This document shows positions 1 through 8,334 of a stretch of DNA of 58,382 bases, piece by piece. Made by a program: the position numbers and the translations under genes. The stretch spans positions 1 through 58,382 of the forward strand of contig JBHOQX010000038.1 of the NCBI GenBank assembly GCA_042408595.1, given 5' to 3'. The DNA comes from JBHOQX01 sp042408595 (GTDB taxonomy: Bacteria; Chloroflexota; Chloroflexia; Chloroflexales; Roseiflexaceae). The first letter of the stretch is position 1, and each line of letters begins with the position of its first letter. Below the pieces are notes generated by a model that worked only from the letters and a program-made list of their open reading frames with translations, was not told the origin of the DNA and ran no database searches.

Positions 1-139
1 AAGCACGTGTCGCGCCATTCTGGTGCGCTACGACAAGAAAGCATCGAACTACCTCGGGCTGCTCAAGCTCGCGTGTGGATGGATTTGGTATCGCCGCTCC
101 GTTCGTCTGGCGGCAACAGAGTTTTGAGATAGTTTCTAA
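1..139 (+). mobile_element. IS5-type insertion sequence, right end (partial)
   Basis: The first bases encode the C-terminal end of a DDE transposase. The element probably ends near 136-140, because the minus-strand regulator reading frame is coherent up to about 140 and becomes unrelated after it. The CTAAG at 136-140 would fit the short TA-containing target typical of IS5 relatives. The exact terminal inverted repeat cannot be set because the left end lies outside the window. Confidence 0.6.
2..127 (+). CDS. IS5-type transposase, C-terminal fragment
   Basis: This is the last 41 codons of an open frame that enters from outside the window and stops at TGA 125-127. The peptide contains LVRYDKKASNYLGLLKLAC followed by WIWYRRSVRL. 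That matches the end of IS4/IS5-family transposases, where an RYDK..N(Y/F)L..(H/K)LA segment is followed by a hydrophobic W-rich stretch. The DDE residues lie upstream, so activity cannot be judged. It reads toward the truncated regulator at 140-760 and has probably split that gene. Confidence 0.7.
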   Translation, partial: STCRAILVRYDKKASNYLGLLKLACGWIWYRRSVRLAATEF

Positions 140-760
140 GACGCCACAGGGGTCGTCATCTGCGCCGGCGGCAGGACGCTGGGCGCGCTCGCGGTCAAGC
201 GCCCCACGCAGCGCCCGCCCAACCATCAGCGCAACCAGGCGGAGGAAGTCAACGTCGGTGGGTCGAAATGGCGTACCGGCGTCGAAGCGCGTGAGGTCGA
301 GTGCACCGATCCATTGGCCCTCTGCCGCGAAAAACGCGCGCAAGGTTCCGCCGGCTGCCCCTGTCCGTTCGTAGTATGCCCGGCTCCGTGCAGATGCCGG
401 AACCAACTCGGCAAGGTGACGCGGCAGCCCCCACGAGGTTTCGGGCCGGTCGTGCACGACAACCGCGGTGAGGCCGGCGCGCATCATACCGGGATGCGTG
501 TAGTCGCTCACCGGCTCGTTCAAGTACAGGTTGCGCAGATACCAGTGGAGGTGGATTTGCGCGCCATTGTTGGCCGCCAGCAGCCGGTTGAAGAGAAGCG
601 AGGTTGGATCGATGGCGGCGACCTGTGCGACATCGGATCCGACGGCAAGCCCAATCGCCGCCAGCAGGCGCTCTCCGACTTGGCCCGACGATTCTCCGCC
701 GCCCGCCAGTCGGGCGATCTGTTGTCGTGCAAGCTGCTGGGCGCGCGAGAGCCGAGGCAT
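140..760 (-). pseudogene. GAF-domain LuxR-type regulator, truncated by IS
   Basis: The frame begins at ATG 760 behind AGGAGG (6-bp gap) and runs 207 codons. It opens with MPRLSRAQQLARQQIARLAG and continues with a GAF-like region (about residues 40-190, including a DRPETSWGLPRHL stretch and FRPTDVDFLRLVALMVGRAL). Relatives are about 350 residues long and end in a LuxR helix-turn-helix. Here the frame becomes unrelated after residue 207, where the IS end lies, so the DNA-binding domain is lost or sits beyond the element. It is divergent from the SnoaL-like gene at 880, which it may once have controlled. Confidence 0.6.
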
Positions 761-800
761 GACCGCCTCCTGGCGAAGCGTGCCGCTGACTCCCCAAAGT

Positions 801-846
801 TCACGGGATTCCGTGATGCAACAAGGGAAGCTAGAACGGTATTCTA
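801..846. promoter_or_regulatory. Candidate operators between the divergent regulator and the SnoaL-like gene
   Basis: Two short palindromes sit in the 119-bp divergent gap. TCACGG-gatt-CCGTGA is at 801-816 and TAGAA-cggta-TTCTA at 832-846. They are plausible operator half-sites for the neighbouring regulator, but nothing in the window ties them to a particular protein. Confidence 0.25.
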
Positions 847-879
847 CAGCAACCAGCCGATCTCGTAAAGGAGGAAACC

Positions 880-1314
880 ATGTCTGCCCAAGAGTTGAAG
901 ATGATTGCCCGTCGCTATATCGAAGAAGTGTGGAACGGTGGAGATCTGGCGCTCATCGACGAAATCTTCGCACGGGATTTCGTCAACCACACCCCCTCGC
1001 CTGGGCAGCTGGCCGGGCGCGAGGGTCTCAAACAATTCATCGCCAGCTTGCGCAGCGCCTCGCCCGATGTGCATTTCACCATTGACGATGTGATTGCGGA
1101 GGGCGACCGCGTGGTGACGCGCTGGACGGCGCGTGGAACGCACCACGGCGACCTCATGGGCGCTCCACCGACCGGCAAGCGGATCACGGTATCGGCGATT
1201 GCCATCGACCGGATCGTCAATGGCAGAATTGTCGAGCACTGGGCCGTTCGCGACGACTTGGGCCTCGTTCAGCAACTGAGCCTGATCCCCTCACAGGAGC
1301 CAGCACAGCGCTGA
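880..1314 (+). CDS. SnoaL-like / NTF2-fold ester cyclase family protein
   Basis: A 144-residue single-domain protein of the alpha+beta barrel (NTF2/SnoaL polyketide-cyclase) class. Family marks are the N-terminal YIEEVWNGGDLALIDEIFARDFVNH, the central DVHFTIDDVIAEGDRVVTRWTARGTHHG, and the end GRIVEHWAVRDDLGLVQQL. The start has an excellent ribosome site (AAAGGAGG, 5 bp from ATG). Members bind small hydrophobic ligands or act as cyclases or hydrolases; the substrate here is unknown. It is probably cytoplasmic. The stop abuts the ATG of the next gene, so the two are likely cotranscribed. Confidence 0.8.
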   Translation: MSAQELKMIARRYIEEVWNGGDLALIDEIFARDFVNHTPSPGQLAGREGLKQFIASLRSASPDVHFTIDDVIAEGDRVVTRWTARGTHHGDLMGAPPTGKRITVSAIAIDRIVNGRIVEHWAVRDDLGLVQQLSLIPSQEPAQR

Positions 1315-1932
1315 ATGCGTCTGTTGATGCGGACGTTGCAGAAAGGACGGAGTGGCTTGACTGCTAAACTAATGCATCATGCGAGCTGGTCGGCTTTCGT
1401 GAGCGCAGTGGCTACCATCCTGGGTGTGGTGACACTGCTCATGTTCTTCGGGCATGGCGAACCCTGGGGTGCGATCAATGACGTCACAAGCATTGTGCTT
1501 GCAGTTTCACTGTTGCCCGTTCTGCTACTGCTCCACCGGCTCCATATGCGTGATGCTCCGGTCGTCAGCCTGGCTGCATGCGCTATTGGCGCCCTCGGTC
1601 TGCTCGTCGTGATAGTACTCCAGGGCCTGCTCGCTCTCCGGGTCATCTCATTCGCGCACACCGCGATCGCGGTTCCACGCGCCTTTGGCCTGTTCGGGGC
1701 AGCGCTGATCGTGTATGGCTATCTGGCGTGTTCCCAAGAATCGCTCCCACCGGGCATGGGATGGCTCGGGATCATCGCTGGGGCGGGCTATGTGACGGTG
1801 ATTGCAGGGTTCCTCCTGGGCGGCGAGCAACATCCACTTGTTGCCATCGGCGGTCTGACCGCCTCGATCTGCTATCCGATCTGGGCGATCTGGTTTGGCT
1901 ATCTGCTGGTATCGGGTAGATGGACCACCTAG
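1315..1932 (+). CDS. Six-helix membrane protein, function unknown
   Basis: A 205-residue hydrophobic protein with about six predicted membrane segments (roughly residues 28-46, 55-72, 84-106, 118-136, 147-168 and 175-200). The composition resembles DUF4386-type proteins of Actinobacteria and Chloroflexota, but no diagnostic motif is clear. The ATG at 1315 directly follows the previous stop (TGAATG), which fits translational coupling. An internal ATG at 1372 (MHHASW) is an alternative start just before the first helix. It probably belongs to the operon that starts at 880. Confidence 0.6.
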   Translation: MRLLMRTLQKGRSGLTAKLMHHASWSAFVSAVATILGVVTLLMFFGHGEPWGAINDVTSIVLAVSLLPVLLLLHRLHMRDAPVVSLAACAIGALGLLVVIVLQGLLALRVISFAHTAIAVPRAFGLFGAALIVYGYLACSQESLPPGMGWLGIIAGAGYVTVIAGFLLGGEQHPLVAIGGLTASICYPIWAIWFGYLLVSGRWTT

Positions 1933-1969
1933 CACTGCTTCGGGGTTCAAGAAGGCTGAAGGTGCGACC

Positions 1970-2479
1970 ATGACAGGCTTGCCTCGTATGCGGGAAGCGC
2001 GCCCCATGCCGCATATAGCGCGACGGGATGCCCTACGTGCCGAACTAGAGGCAACGCGCATCGCCTTTGCTGCACTGGTGGAGTCGCTCTCCGGGGCGGC
2101 ATGGCGCGAAACAAGCCCATCCAGCGACTGGACGTTCTGCGAGGTGCTGGTTCACCTGACCTGGGCGCTCGAGTACCTGCCGCAAGAGATCGAATCCGCA
2201 CGCAAGGGCCGAGGCATGTTCAACATGCCCAAGTGGCTGGCCGACCCGCTGAGTTACTGGTACGTCCGCTGGCTTGCCCGCACCGCGACGGCCGGTGCCA
2301 TCCACAGGCGCTATGACGCGGCAATCAATGCCACTCTTCGGTTGCTCGATACGGTTCCTGAGACTGAATGGAGCCTCGGGGCCGACTTTTACGGCGAAGG
2401 TTTTCACTCAATCGACGACCTCTTCCACGCGCCGGCAAAACACCTGGCGGAGCACACGGCTGGTTGGCCGCAGCGCTAG
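1970..2479 (+). CDS. DinB-like / maleylpyruvate isomerase-type four-helix protein
   Basis: A 169-residue protein with the DinB-superfamily pattern: LRAELEATRIAFAALVESL, then WRETSPSSDWTFCEVLVHL, and a later FHSIDDLFHAPAKHLAEH. Such proteins form a four-helix bundle that often binds a metal through three histidines; H-containing helix positions are present here but the triad was not modelled. I chose ATG 1970 over an upstream in-frame ATG at 1895, which lies inside the preceding gene. The ribosome site is weak (GAAGG). Substrate is unknown. Confidence 0.6.
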   Translation: MTGLPRMREARPMPHIARRDALRAELEATRIAFAALVESLSGAAWRETSPSSDWTFCEVLVHLTWALEYLPQEIESARKGRGMFNMPKWLADPLSYWYVRWLARTATAGAIHRRYDAAINATLRLLDTVPETEWSLGADFYGEGFHSIDDLFHAPAKHLAEHTAGWPQR

Positions 2480-2632
2480 CGGCTGCCTGAAAGGGTGCTG
2501 CGGAGACAATACCTACAGTAACAATGGCTCTTCTGCTCGCTGCATTCGTTGTGCAGTCCATCCTTGGCTCACGCGACACGTACATTTCGTTTTCTCGCTC
2601 AAAGGCACCACTGAGCAGGAGCAGGCGAACAC

Positions 2633-2675
2633 AAGGTTCACCCCTACGGCGTCACCCATCGCAGGGGCGAACCTT
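2633..2675. repeat. Intergenic inverted repeat (REP-like)
   Basis: Arms AAGGTTCACCCCT (2633-2645) and AGGGGCGAACCTT (2663-2675) pair at 12 of 13 positions around a 17-nt loop. The arms look like dispersed small palindromes, but only this copy is obvious in the window. The rest of the 2480-2787 gap shows no gene. Confidence 0.5.
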
Positions 2676-2749
2676 GGATTGACCCCTACCTTCTGAAGCA
2701 GTACAGCTAACCCCTGGTATTCATCCTCTATCATTCTCGTGCGCCGCTG

Positions 2750-2758
2750 TGCTAGAAT
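2750..2758 (+). promoter_or_regulatory. selA promoter (extended -10)
   Basis: TGC-TAGAAT (2750-2758) is an extended -10 with no clear -35. It lies 30 bp before the chosen selA start and rules out the upstream GTG at 2749 as a start, since that codon overlaps the promoter. Confidence 0.45.
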
Positions 2759-2787
2759 GGGGCCACTCTCTTCTTCGCGGAGCGAGC

Positions 2788-4146
<1,359 letters not shown>

Positions 4147-4185
4147 GCACGGGGAGCGTGAGTGCGCTAGCGCGTGACGGGAGCC

Positions 4186-4578
4186 TCAAGGTACAGCCGA
4201 CACATGCGGGTAGGCGCGAATTCGCCGATCAAGCGGCACGAGCGGACAGGCAAACACCCCCTCCCTCGCGACGATGATCTGGTCGGCTGGGTCGCGATGA
4301 AATGCATCAGGCAACCGGGTTGACTCCACACCAACACGCGGTGTCCGTTCGAGCAACTGAATGCCAGGGTAGGCTAGAGCTTGATCAAGCCAATCTATGA
4401 CCGGCACGGGTAGTGCCAGGCGGCCAACTTCGACGAACTTCGCAACTTCCCGGCATGAAATCGCGCTGATCCCTAGTCCGCTCGTTTCATGTGCCAGGAT
4501 ATAGTTGTGATAGGAGGTCGCCAGCCGCGCGTCGCCATGGACCCACCAAACCCATATGTGCGTATCAAGCACGATCAT
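4186..4578 (-). CDS. vapC: VapC-type PIN-domain ribonuclease toxin
   Basis: A 130-residue PIN protein. The acidic site residues are recognisable: D5 in IVLDTHIWVWWV, E44 in SCREVAKFVEVG, and the RDPADQIIVA block with its aspartates. VapC toxins are Mg-dependent RNases that cut tRNA or rRNA and are neutralised by a VapB antitoxin encoded just upstream. Here the upstream frame is only a 26-codon ORF whose stop overlaps the vapC start (ATGA). No normal 70-80-residue antitoxin is visible. It is convergent with selA. Confidence 0.85.
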   Translation of the reverse strand: MIVLDTHIWVWWVHGDARLATSYHNYILAHETSGLGISAISCREVAKFVEVGRLALPVPVIDWLDQALAYPGIQLLERTPRVGVESTRLPDAFHRDPADQIIVAREGVFACPLVPLDRRIRAYPHVSAVP

Positions 4579-4655
4579 TGAGTCGCTTCCCGTGTGTCAG
4601 CCGCGACTCGCTCAGTAGGATTCTGATAGGCGATAGCTGTCCGGTCGGCGCACAT
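4575..4655 (-). CDS. Tiny ORF translationally coupled to vapC (possible antitoxin remnant)
   Basis: ATG 4655 opens a 26-residue frame, MCADRTAIAYQNPTERVAAD plus TREATQ, ending in a TGA that overlaps the vapC ATG. A TATAAT at 4677-4672 (minus) lies 17 bp before it, so the mRNA leader would be very short and no Shine-Dalgarno is obvious. The overlap is typical of antitoxin-toxin pairs, but the peptide is far too short to hold a DNA-binding antitoxin domain. It may be a remnant, or a minimal neutralising peptide. Confidence 0.35.
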   Translation of the reverse strand: MCADRTAIAYQNPTERVAADTREATQ

Positions 4656-4671
4656 AGGGTTATGTTTTCGT

Positions 4672-4677
4672 ATTATA
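4672..4677 (-). promoter_or_regulatory. vapC operon -10 element
   Basis: A perfect TATAAT on the minus strand, 17 bp before the start of the 26-codon ORF. A matching -35 is weak. The position fits the toxin operon start. Confidence 0.45.
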
Positions 4678-4792
4678 ACATCACCGGCTCACGCGCCGCA
4701 GGAGGAGAGTTCGCCCTTCCGAGCAGGCCACGGCTATAGGTGCAGGCGAGATTGCGCAGACCCACCCACGATTTACGTCATGAGGCTGACCG

Positions 4793-5332
4793 ATGAGCGA
4801 CGACATCGCGCGCCTGCTGTACGACGGCGCGTTGGCCGTGCAGCAGGGCCGTACCGCCGAGGGGCGCCAACTGCTGATGCGCGTGCTGGAGCTGGACGAG
4901 CAGAACGAACTAGCTTGGCTCTGGCTCAGCGGCGCGATGGACGACCCCGCCGACCAGCAGGTGGCGCTGGAGAATGTGCTGGCGCTTAACCCGCGGAACG
5001 CTGCGGCCCAGGAAGGGCTGGCCTGGCTGGCGCAGCACGCCACGCCGTCGCCCACCCCCCCGCCGCCGGCCGAGCTGCCAACCGACGCGAGCTGGACGCC
5101 ACCGACGACGCCCTTCGATGAGAACGATGTGGTCGAGATGAGTTGCTGGCAGTGCCACAGTACGCTCTATAGCGTCGCGCCGTTCTGCTGGCAGTGCCAC
5201 GCGCCGGTGCGTTGCTGTAACAACTGTCTGTATATCCGCGTGGCGCAGTGCAAGGAGGCCCAGGGGTTGACAAACGCGCTGGCGCAGGCGGCGCGCAACG
5301 ACTGCCCGTGGTGGCACCCGCGGCCAGAGTAG
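4793..5332 (+). CDS. TPR and zinc-ribbon protein
   Basis: A 179-residue protein. Residues about 1-80 form a TPR-like helical repeat (IARLLYDGALAVQQGR, ARRLL-type helix, NELAWLWLSGAM). A proline-rich linker follows (about 85-105), then a cysteine-rich region with CWQCH twice and CCNNC, which would bind one or two zinc ions. This combination is common in Chloroflexota, where N-terminal TPR adapters carry assorted C-terminal modules. No enzymatic motif is seen, so an adapter role is likely. It is probably cytoplasmic. Confidence 0.65.
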   Translation: MSDDIARLLYDGALAVQQGRTAEGRQLLMRVLELDEQNELAWLWLSGAMDDPADQQVALENVLALNPRNAAAQEGLAWLAQHATPSPTPPPPAELPTDASWTPPTTPFDENDVVEMSCWQCHSTLYSVAPFCWQCHAPVRCCNNCLYIRVAQCKEAQGLTNALAQAARNDCPWWHPRPE

Positions 5333-5471
5333 CCTCCCGACGGGCGACGCCACCGTGTCGCGCCGCCCGGCCACCGCGACACCGGTGCAGTGCCGTTTGA
5401 ACCGTTGCGATGAAAAAAAGCGAACGACACGCGCTCGTGGCGTGCGTTCGCGTCGCCGGCAGTGGGGCCGA

Positions 5472-5699
5472 TTACCGCGCGTGCGTCTGTGCCGCGTCTT
5501 CCCAACCGACCCAGAAGTTCGAGCGCCGGATATAGTTCTCGCTCCGCACCGTGACCCCCTGCACCTCCGCGCGATCCGCTTCGTTCACCAGCACCACGTT
5601 CGGGCGCAGCCGCGAGCGCTGGATGTAGGCCGCGATCGCCTCTTCGATCTTGTCCTTCGCCGTCTTTTTGGGATTGTCGTCAAACCACCAGAGATACAT
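5472..5699 (-). CDS. Small basic/aromatic protein in the DUF6504 operon
   Basis: A 75-residue protein starting MYLWWFDDNPKKTAKDKIEE and ending FWVGWEDAAQTHAR. GGAGGAG stands 3-5 bp before ATG 5699, which decides the start. The middle is a helix-strand unit (AIAAYIQRSRLRPNVVLVNEADRAEV). No domain is recognised. It follows the DUF6504 gene by 44 bp on the same strand and likely shares the promoter with the LexA-like box, so a DNA-damage context is inferred for it too. Confidence 0.6.
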   Translation of the reverse strand: MYLWWFDDNPKKTAKDKIEEAIAAYIQRSRLRPNVVLVNEADRAEVQGVTVRSENYIRRSNFWVGWEDAAQTHAR

Positions 5700-5743
5700 C
5701 GTCTCCTCCGCCACAGACTGTGGAGCACGCCGCATGGCCGGTA

Positions 5744-6046
5744 TCAGCCGGCAAGGGCATGCCAGGTGCCGAGCCGTAGATCCTGGTACAGCAGGCAGTC
5801 CGAACCATCGTGGCAAACAACGCGAAAGTAGCGCCGCGGCGAGCGCGTATCTGCCCGCTCCCACACGGCGACGATTGCACGCACCCGGTGCACTGCACCG
5901 CGCCGCCGAAAGCGCTGCGGCAGGAAATTGAAACGTTGCGCGATCAGATCGACCGGTTCGGGCCGCGCAAGCACGGCCGCGAGGAGCGCCCGGACGCCGC
6001 GCCGGGCGGCCCGACGCGGGGCGTATCTTCCAACGGTGCTCACCAT
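5744..6046 (-). CDS. DUF6504 family protein
   Basis: A 100-residue protein whose core (VDLIAQRFNFLPQRFRRRG, then RYFRVVCHDG and LLYQDLRLGTWHALAG) matches the DUF6504 pattern: an RPRRFRWRG-type strand, an RYFRV strand, and a DLYxDLxTGxWxL end. Such proteins are often encoded beside SOS mutasome genes (ImuB/DnaE2-type) in other bacteria. Here none is adjacent, but the promoter carries a LexA-like palindrome. GGAG lies about 8 bp before ATG 6046. Biochemical function is unknown. Confidence 0.7.
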   Translation of the reverse strand: MVSTVGRYAPRRAARRGVRALLAAVLARPEPVDLIAQRFNFLPQRFRRRGAVHRVRAIVAVWERADTRSPRRYFRVVCHDGSDCLLYQDLRLGTWHALAG

Positions 6047-6164
6047 CGGTGCTCACTCCCTCTACCGCCGGCCGGGCCGCCGAGATGCTGCGACCCGGGG
6101 GCAGCCACGCCTCCCCGGAACACCTGGCAGCGCTTCAGCCTCTGAGAAGGAACCTGCTGAGGAG

Positions 6165-6193
6165 AGTATATCAGAACATATGTTCTATGTCAA
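6165..6193 (-). promoter_or_regulatory. Consensus promoter with LexA-like box in the spacer
   Basis: On the minus strand TTGACA (6193-6188), a 17-bp spacer and TATACT (6170-6165) form a near-perfect sigma-70 promoter. The spacer contains the perfect 14-bp palindrome AGAACATATGTTCT (6173-6186). That resembles the Gram-positive/actinobacterial LexA site GAAC-N4-GTTC. A repressor bound there would block RNA polymerase. The transcript would run into the DUF6504 gene 110 nt downstream. Confidence 0.75.
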
Positions 6194-6299
6194 GGGAAAC
6201 ATCTGGCGTTGCCACGCGGACTCTGAGGGCTGATCATTCGCCATCGCGCCAACGCCAGTGCTCGCCGATCTGGGGTGACTCACGGCACTGCAGGGCTGG

Positions 6300-7532
6300 T
6301 CAGACGCCATCATCCATGGCGCCACGCGCCTCCGCTGCCGGAACGCCGCCTGCCATGCCACCCGCCCACCCACGCCGCCGGACGAGCGCGCCGTAGGCTG
6401 CCTGCACGGCGACCAGCAGGAGCAGGCTCGCGAGCAGCCCATTCCGTCCCACCGCGCTGCCCCAAGTGGCCAGCGCCAGCGCCAGCCCGCCCGCAGCGAG
6501 TTTCAAGGGCACGCTCACCCGATGATCGACCGGCTCATCGCGCGTGGGCTCAAGCGCCAACTCAATCAACCCCGCGGCTAACAAGGCGGCGCCGACGGAC
6601 CCGGCGATGATCCAGCGCGTGCTGGCACTGACACTCCCTGCGTCGCGTGTCAGCAGGTTCAGCACCCCCGCGCCGAGCGCAGCAATGCCGATGATTAACG
6701 GCAAATGCAGATAATTCCAGGCCAGGCCCCACCAGCTGCCACGGCGGATCGCCCGCCGCGCGACAAAATCGAAATACACCCACCACAGCCCGAATGTCAG
6801 CGCGAGCGCCAGTGCGCCGGCGAGCAGCACGCCAGTGGGGAGAGTCGTCTGCGCGGCCAGGCCCGTCACCACGCCGACCACCGACTCGCCAAGGACGATC
6901 AACACGAACAGTCCGAAGCGCTCGGCGAGCTTCGCGCGGCTGAGTCCCGGCAGCCGCGCCTGGAGGCGAAGTGTCGCCAGCGGCGTGAGCAGATCGATCA
7001 TCAGACCGACGCTCCAGAGCACGAAGCGCAGCGGCGGCGCGACGTACGCCGAGCTGGCGAAGAGAGCCACAGAAAGGGCAAACCCAGCCGCATAGCGGTT
7101 CGACACCGGGCGGAACAGAGGCGCGTGCCAGCCGCCACGCAGCCAGAGCAGAATGATCAGAAGGCGAGCGGCGGCATACGCCAGCGCGAAGTGGACTGAC
7201 GTCTCGCCCAGGCCGGCGTGCACAAATAGCGCCATCGCCGCGACAGGAAGCATCTGGAGAAAGACGATCAGCCGGTAGCTGAGATCGTCGGTTTCGAACC
7301 GATCATTGTAAAACGTTCCACCGATCCATACCCAACACACCGGCACGAACAACAAGGCGTAGCCAAGCGCTCCGGCAAGCGTCGGGTGTGAGGCCAGATA
7401 GTGCGTGAGTTCGGAGATGACGACCACAAACACAAGGTCGTAGAACAGTTCGAGCCAGGAGACGCGCCGCTCTCGGTGCTCCGCCTCATCGGTGCGCAGC
7501 CGTGGCCGCGCCCATAGTGCTCTGTCAGCCAT
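6300..7532 (-). CDS. ltrA: LtrA family (low temperature requirement A) membrane protein
   Basis: A 410-residue integral membrane protein. The hallmark N-terminal block RRVSWLELFYDLVFVVVISELTHYL is present, followed by about ten hydrophobic segments and YNDRFETDDLSYRL in the second loop. I chose ATG 7532, 26 codons inside the open frame, because GGAG precedes it and LtrA proteins begin shortly before the WLELFYDL motif. LtrA was named for cold growth in Listeria; its transport or enzymatic role is not established. It is followed by the DUF6504 operon in the same orientation with its own promoter. Confidence 0.88.
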   Translation of the reverse strand: MADRALWARPRLRTDEAEHRERRVSWLELFYDLVFVVVISELTHYLASHPTLAGALGYALLFVPVCWVWIGGTFYNDRFETDDLSYRLIVFLQMLPVAAMALFVHAGLGETSVHFALAYAAARLLIILLWLRGGWHAPLFRPVSNRYAAGFALSVALFASSAYVAPPLRFVLWSVGLMIDLLTPLATLRLQARLPGLSRAKLAERFGLFVLIVLGESVVGVVTGLAAQTTLPTGVLLAGALALALTFGLWWVYFDFVARRAIRRGSWWGLAWNYLHLPLIIGIAALGAGVLNLLTRDAGSVSASTRWIIAGSVGAALLAAGLIELALEPTRDEPVDHRVSVPLKLAAGGLALALATWGSAVGRNGLLASLLLLVAVQAAYGALVRRRGWAGGMAGGVPAAEARGAMDDGV

Positions 7533-7635
7533 TGGTGCTTCTTCTCCTCTGGCGCAGCACAGGATGGGATGCATCCCCTGGAGACGCCCGCGCCGCACGC
7601 AGCGCACCGCCGGCGTTGGGCGAACGAGGCCCGCC

Positions 7636-8286
7636 TTAGAGCGTGATCAGCCCCTGACGTGCGCCAAGGTGCACCGCCTCGGTCCGGCTGGACGCGCCGA
7701 GTTTGGCGAAGATCGACGAGATGTGGAATTTAACCGTGTGGTCGCTGATCTGGAGCCGGCGAGCGATCAGCTTATTCGACAGCCCCTCGCTCACCAATTC
7801 GAGCACCTCGCGCTCGCGCGGTGTGAGTGGCTCGGCAGATGCCCCGGCGACCGTTCCGACAGACGAGCGCGGCGCCAGCAGGCGGGCCGCGACAGGCGGC
7901 GGCAGCACAACCAGCCCCTGCGCCACGGCGCGCGCCGCGGTCTGAAGCTCCGCCGGGCTCGCGTCGCGCGGCAGCACGCCCCACGCGGCCAGCTCCAGCC
8001 CGCGCAGCCGCTGCGCCGCTTCTGGATCGTCCGTGAGCGCCAGCAACGCCATGGCAGGCTCGCCGGCGGCCAGGCGCGCGGCATCGGCCAGCAGCGCATC
8101 GTCGGCGGCGACGACGACATCGGCGCGCGGGAGCGGCGCGGGCCCGCCGGGCGCGGCGGTCTCGCCGACGACCCGCAGGTCGCCGTCGGCCAGGAGCGCC
8201 CGCAACCCGGCCCGCAATGCCGGCGTTGCCGCGACGACCAGAATTCTCACAATGGATGGTGAGTCAGAAGGTTCTACCGCAGTCAT
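7636..8286 (-). CDS. NarL/LuxR-type regulator with degenerate receiver domain
   Basis: A 216-residue protein. The C-terminal LuxR helix-turn-helix is intact (LTPREREVLELVSEGLSNK, then LIARRLQISDHTVKFHISSI). The receiver-like N-terminus (about residues 13-130) has lost its phosphorylation chemistry. The acidic pair is VVAATP instead of VVDDHP. The aspartate position reads VVVAADD instead of xxLDLxMP. The conserved lysine region is GVLPRDASP instead of GYLLKDAS. It should bind DNA independently of phosphorylation or through a ligand. It lies 48 bp after the second HtrA-like gene and is likely in the same operon. Confidence 0.85.
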   Translation of the reverse strand: MTAVEPSDSPSIVRILVVAATPALRAGLRALLADGDLRVVGETAAPGGPAPLPRADVVVAADDALLADAARLAAGEPAMALLALTDDPEAAQRLRGLELAAWGVLPRDASPAELQTAARAVAQGLVVLPPPVAARLLAPRSSVGTVAGASAEPLTPREREVLELVSEGLSNKLIARRLQISDHTVKFHISSIFAKLGASSRTEAVHLGARQGLITL

Positions 8287-8334
8287 GTCGCCGAACTATC
8301 GGTCATCGTGCCGTCGTGTCATCGGCGCATCGTA

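Noticed and set aside
6047..6112. Short GTG-started frame just before the DUF6504 gene (MAAPGSQHLGG...) whose stop overlaps the next start
   Set aside because: Glycine/proline/arginine composition is typical of random GC-rich DNA; no independent support for translation.
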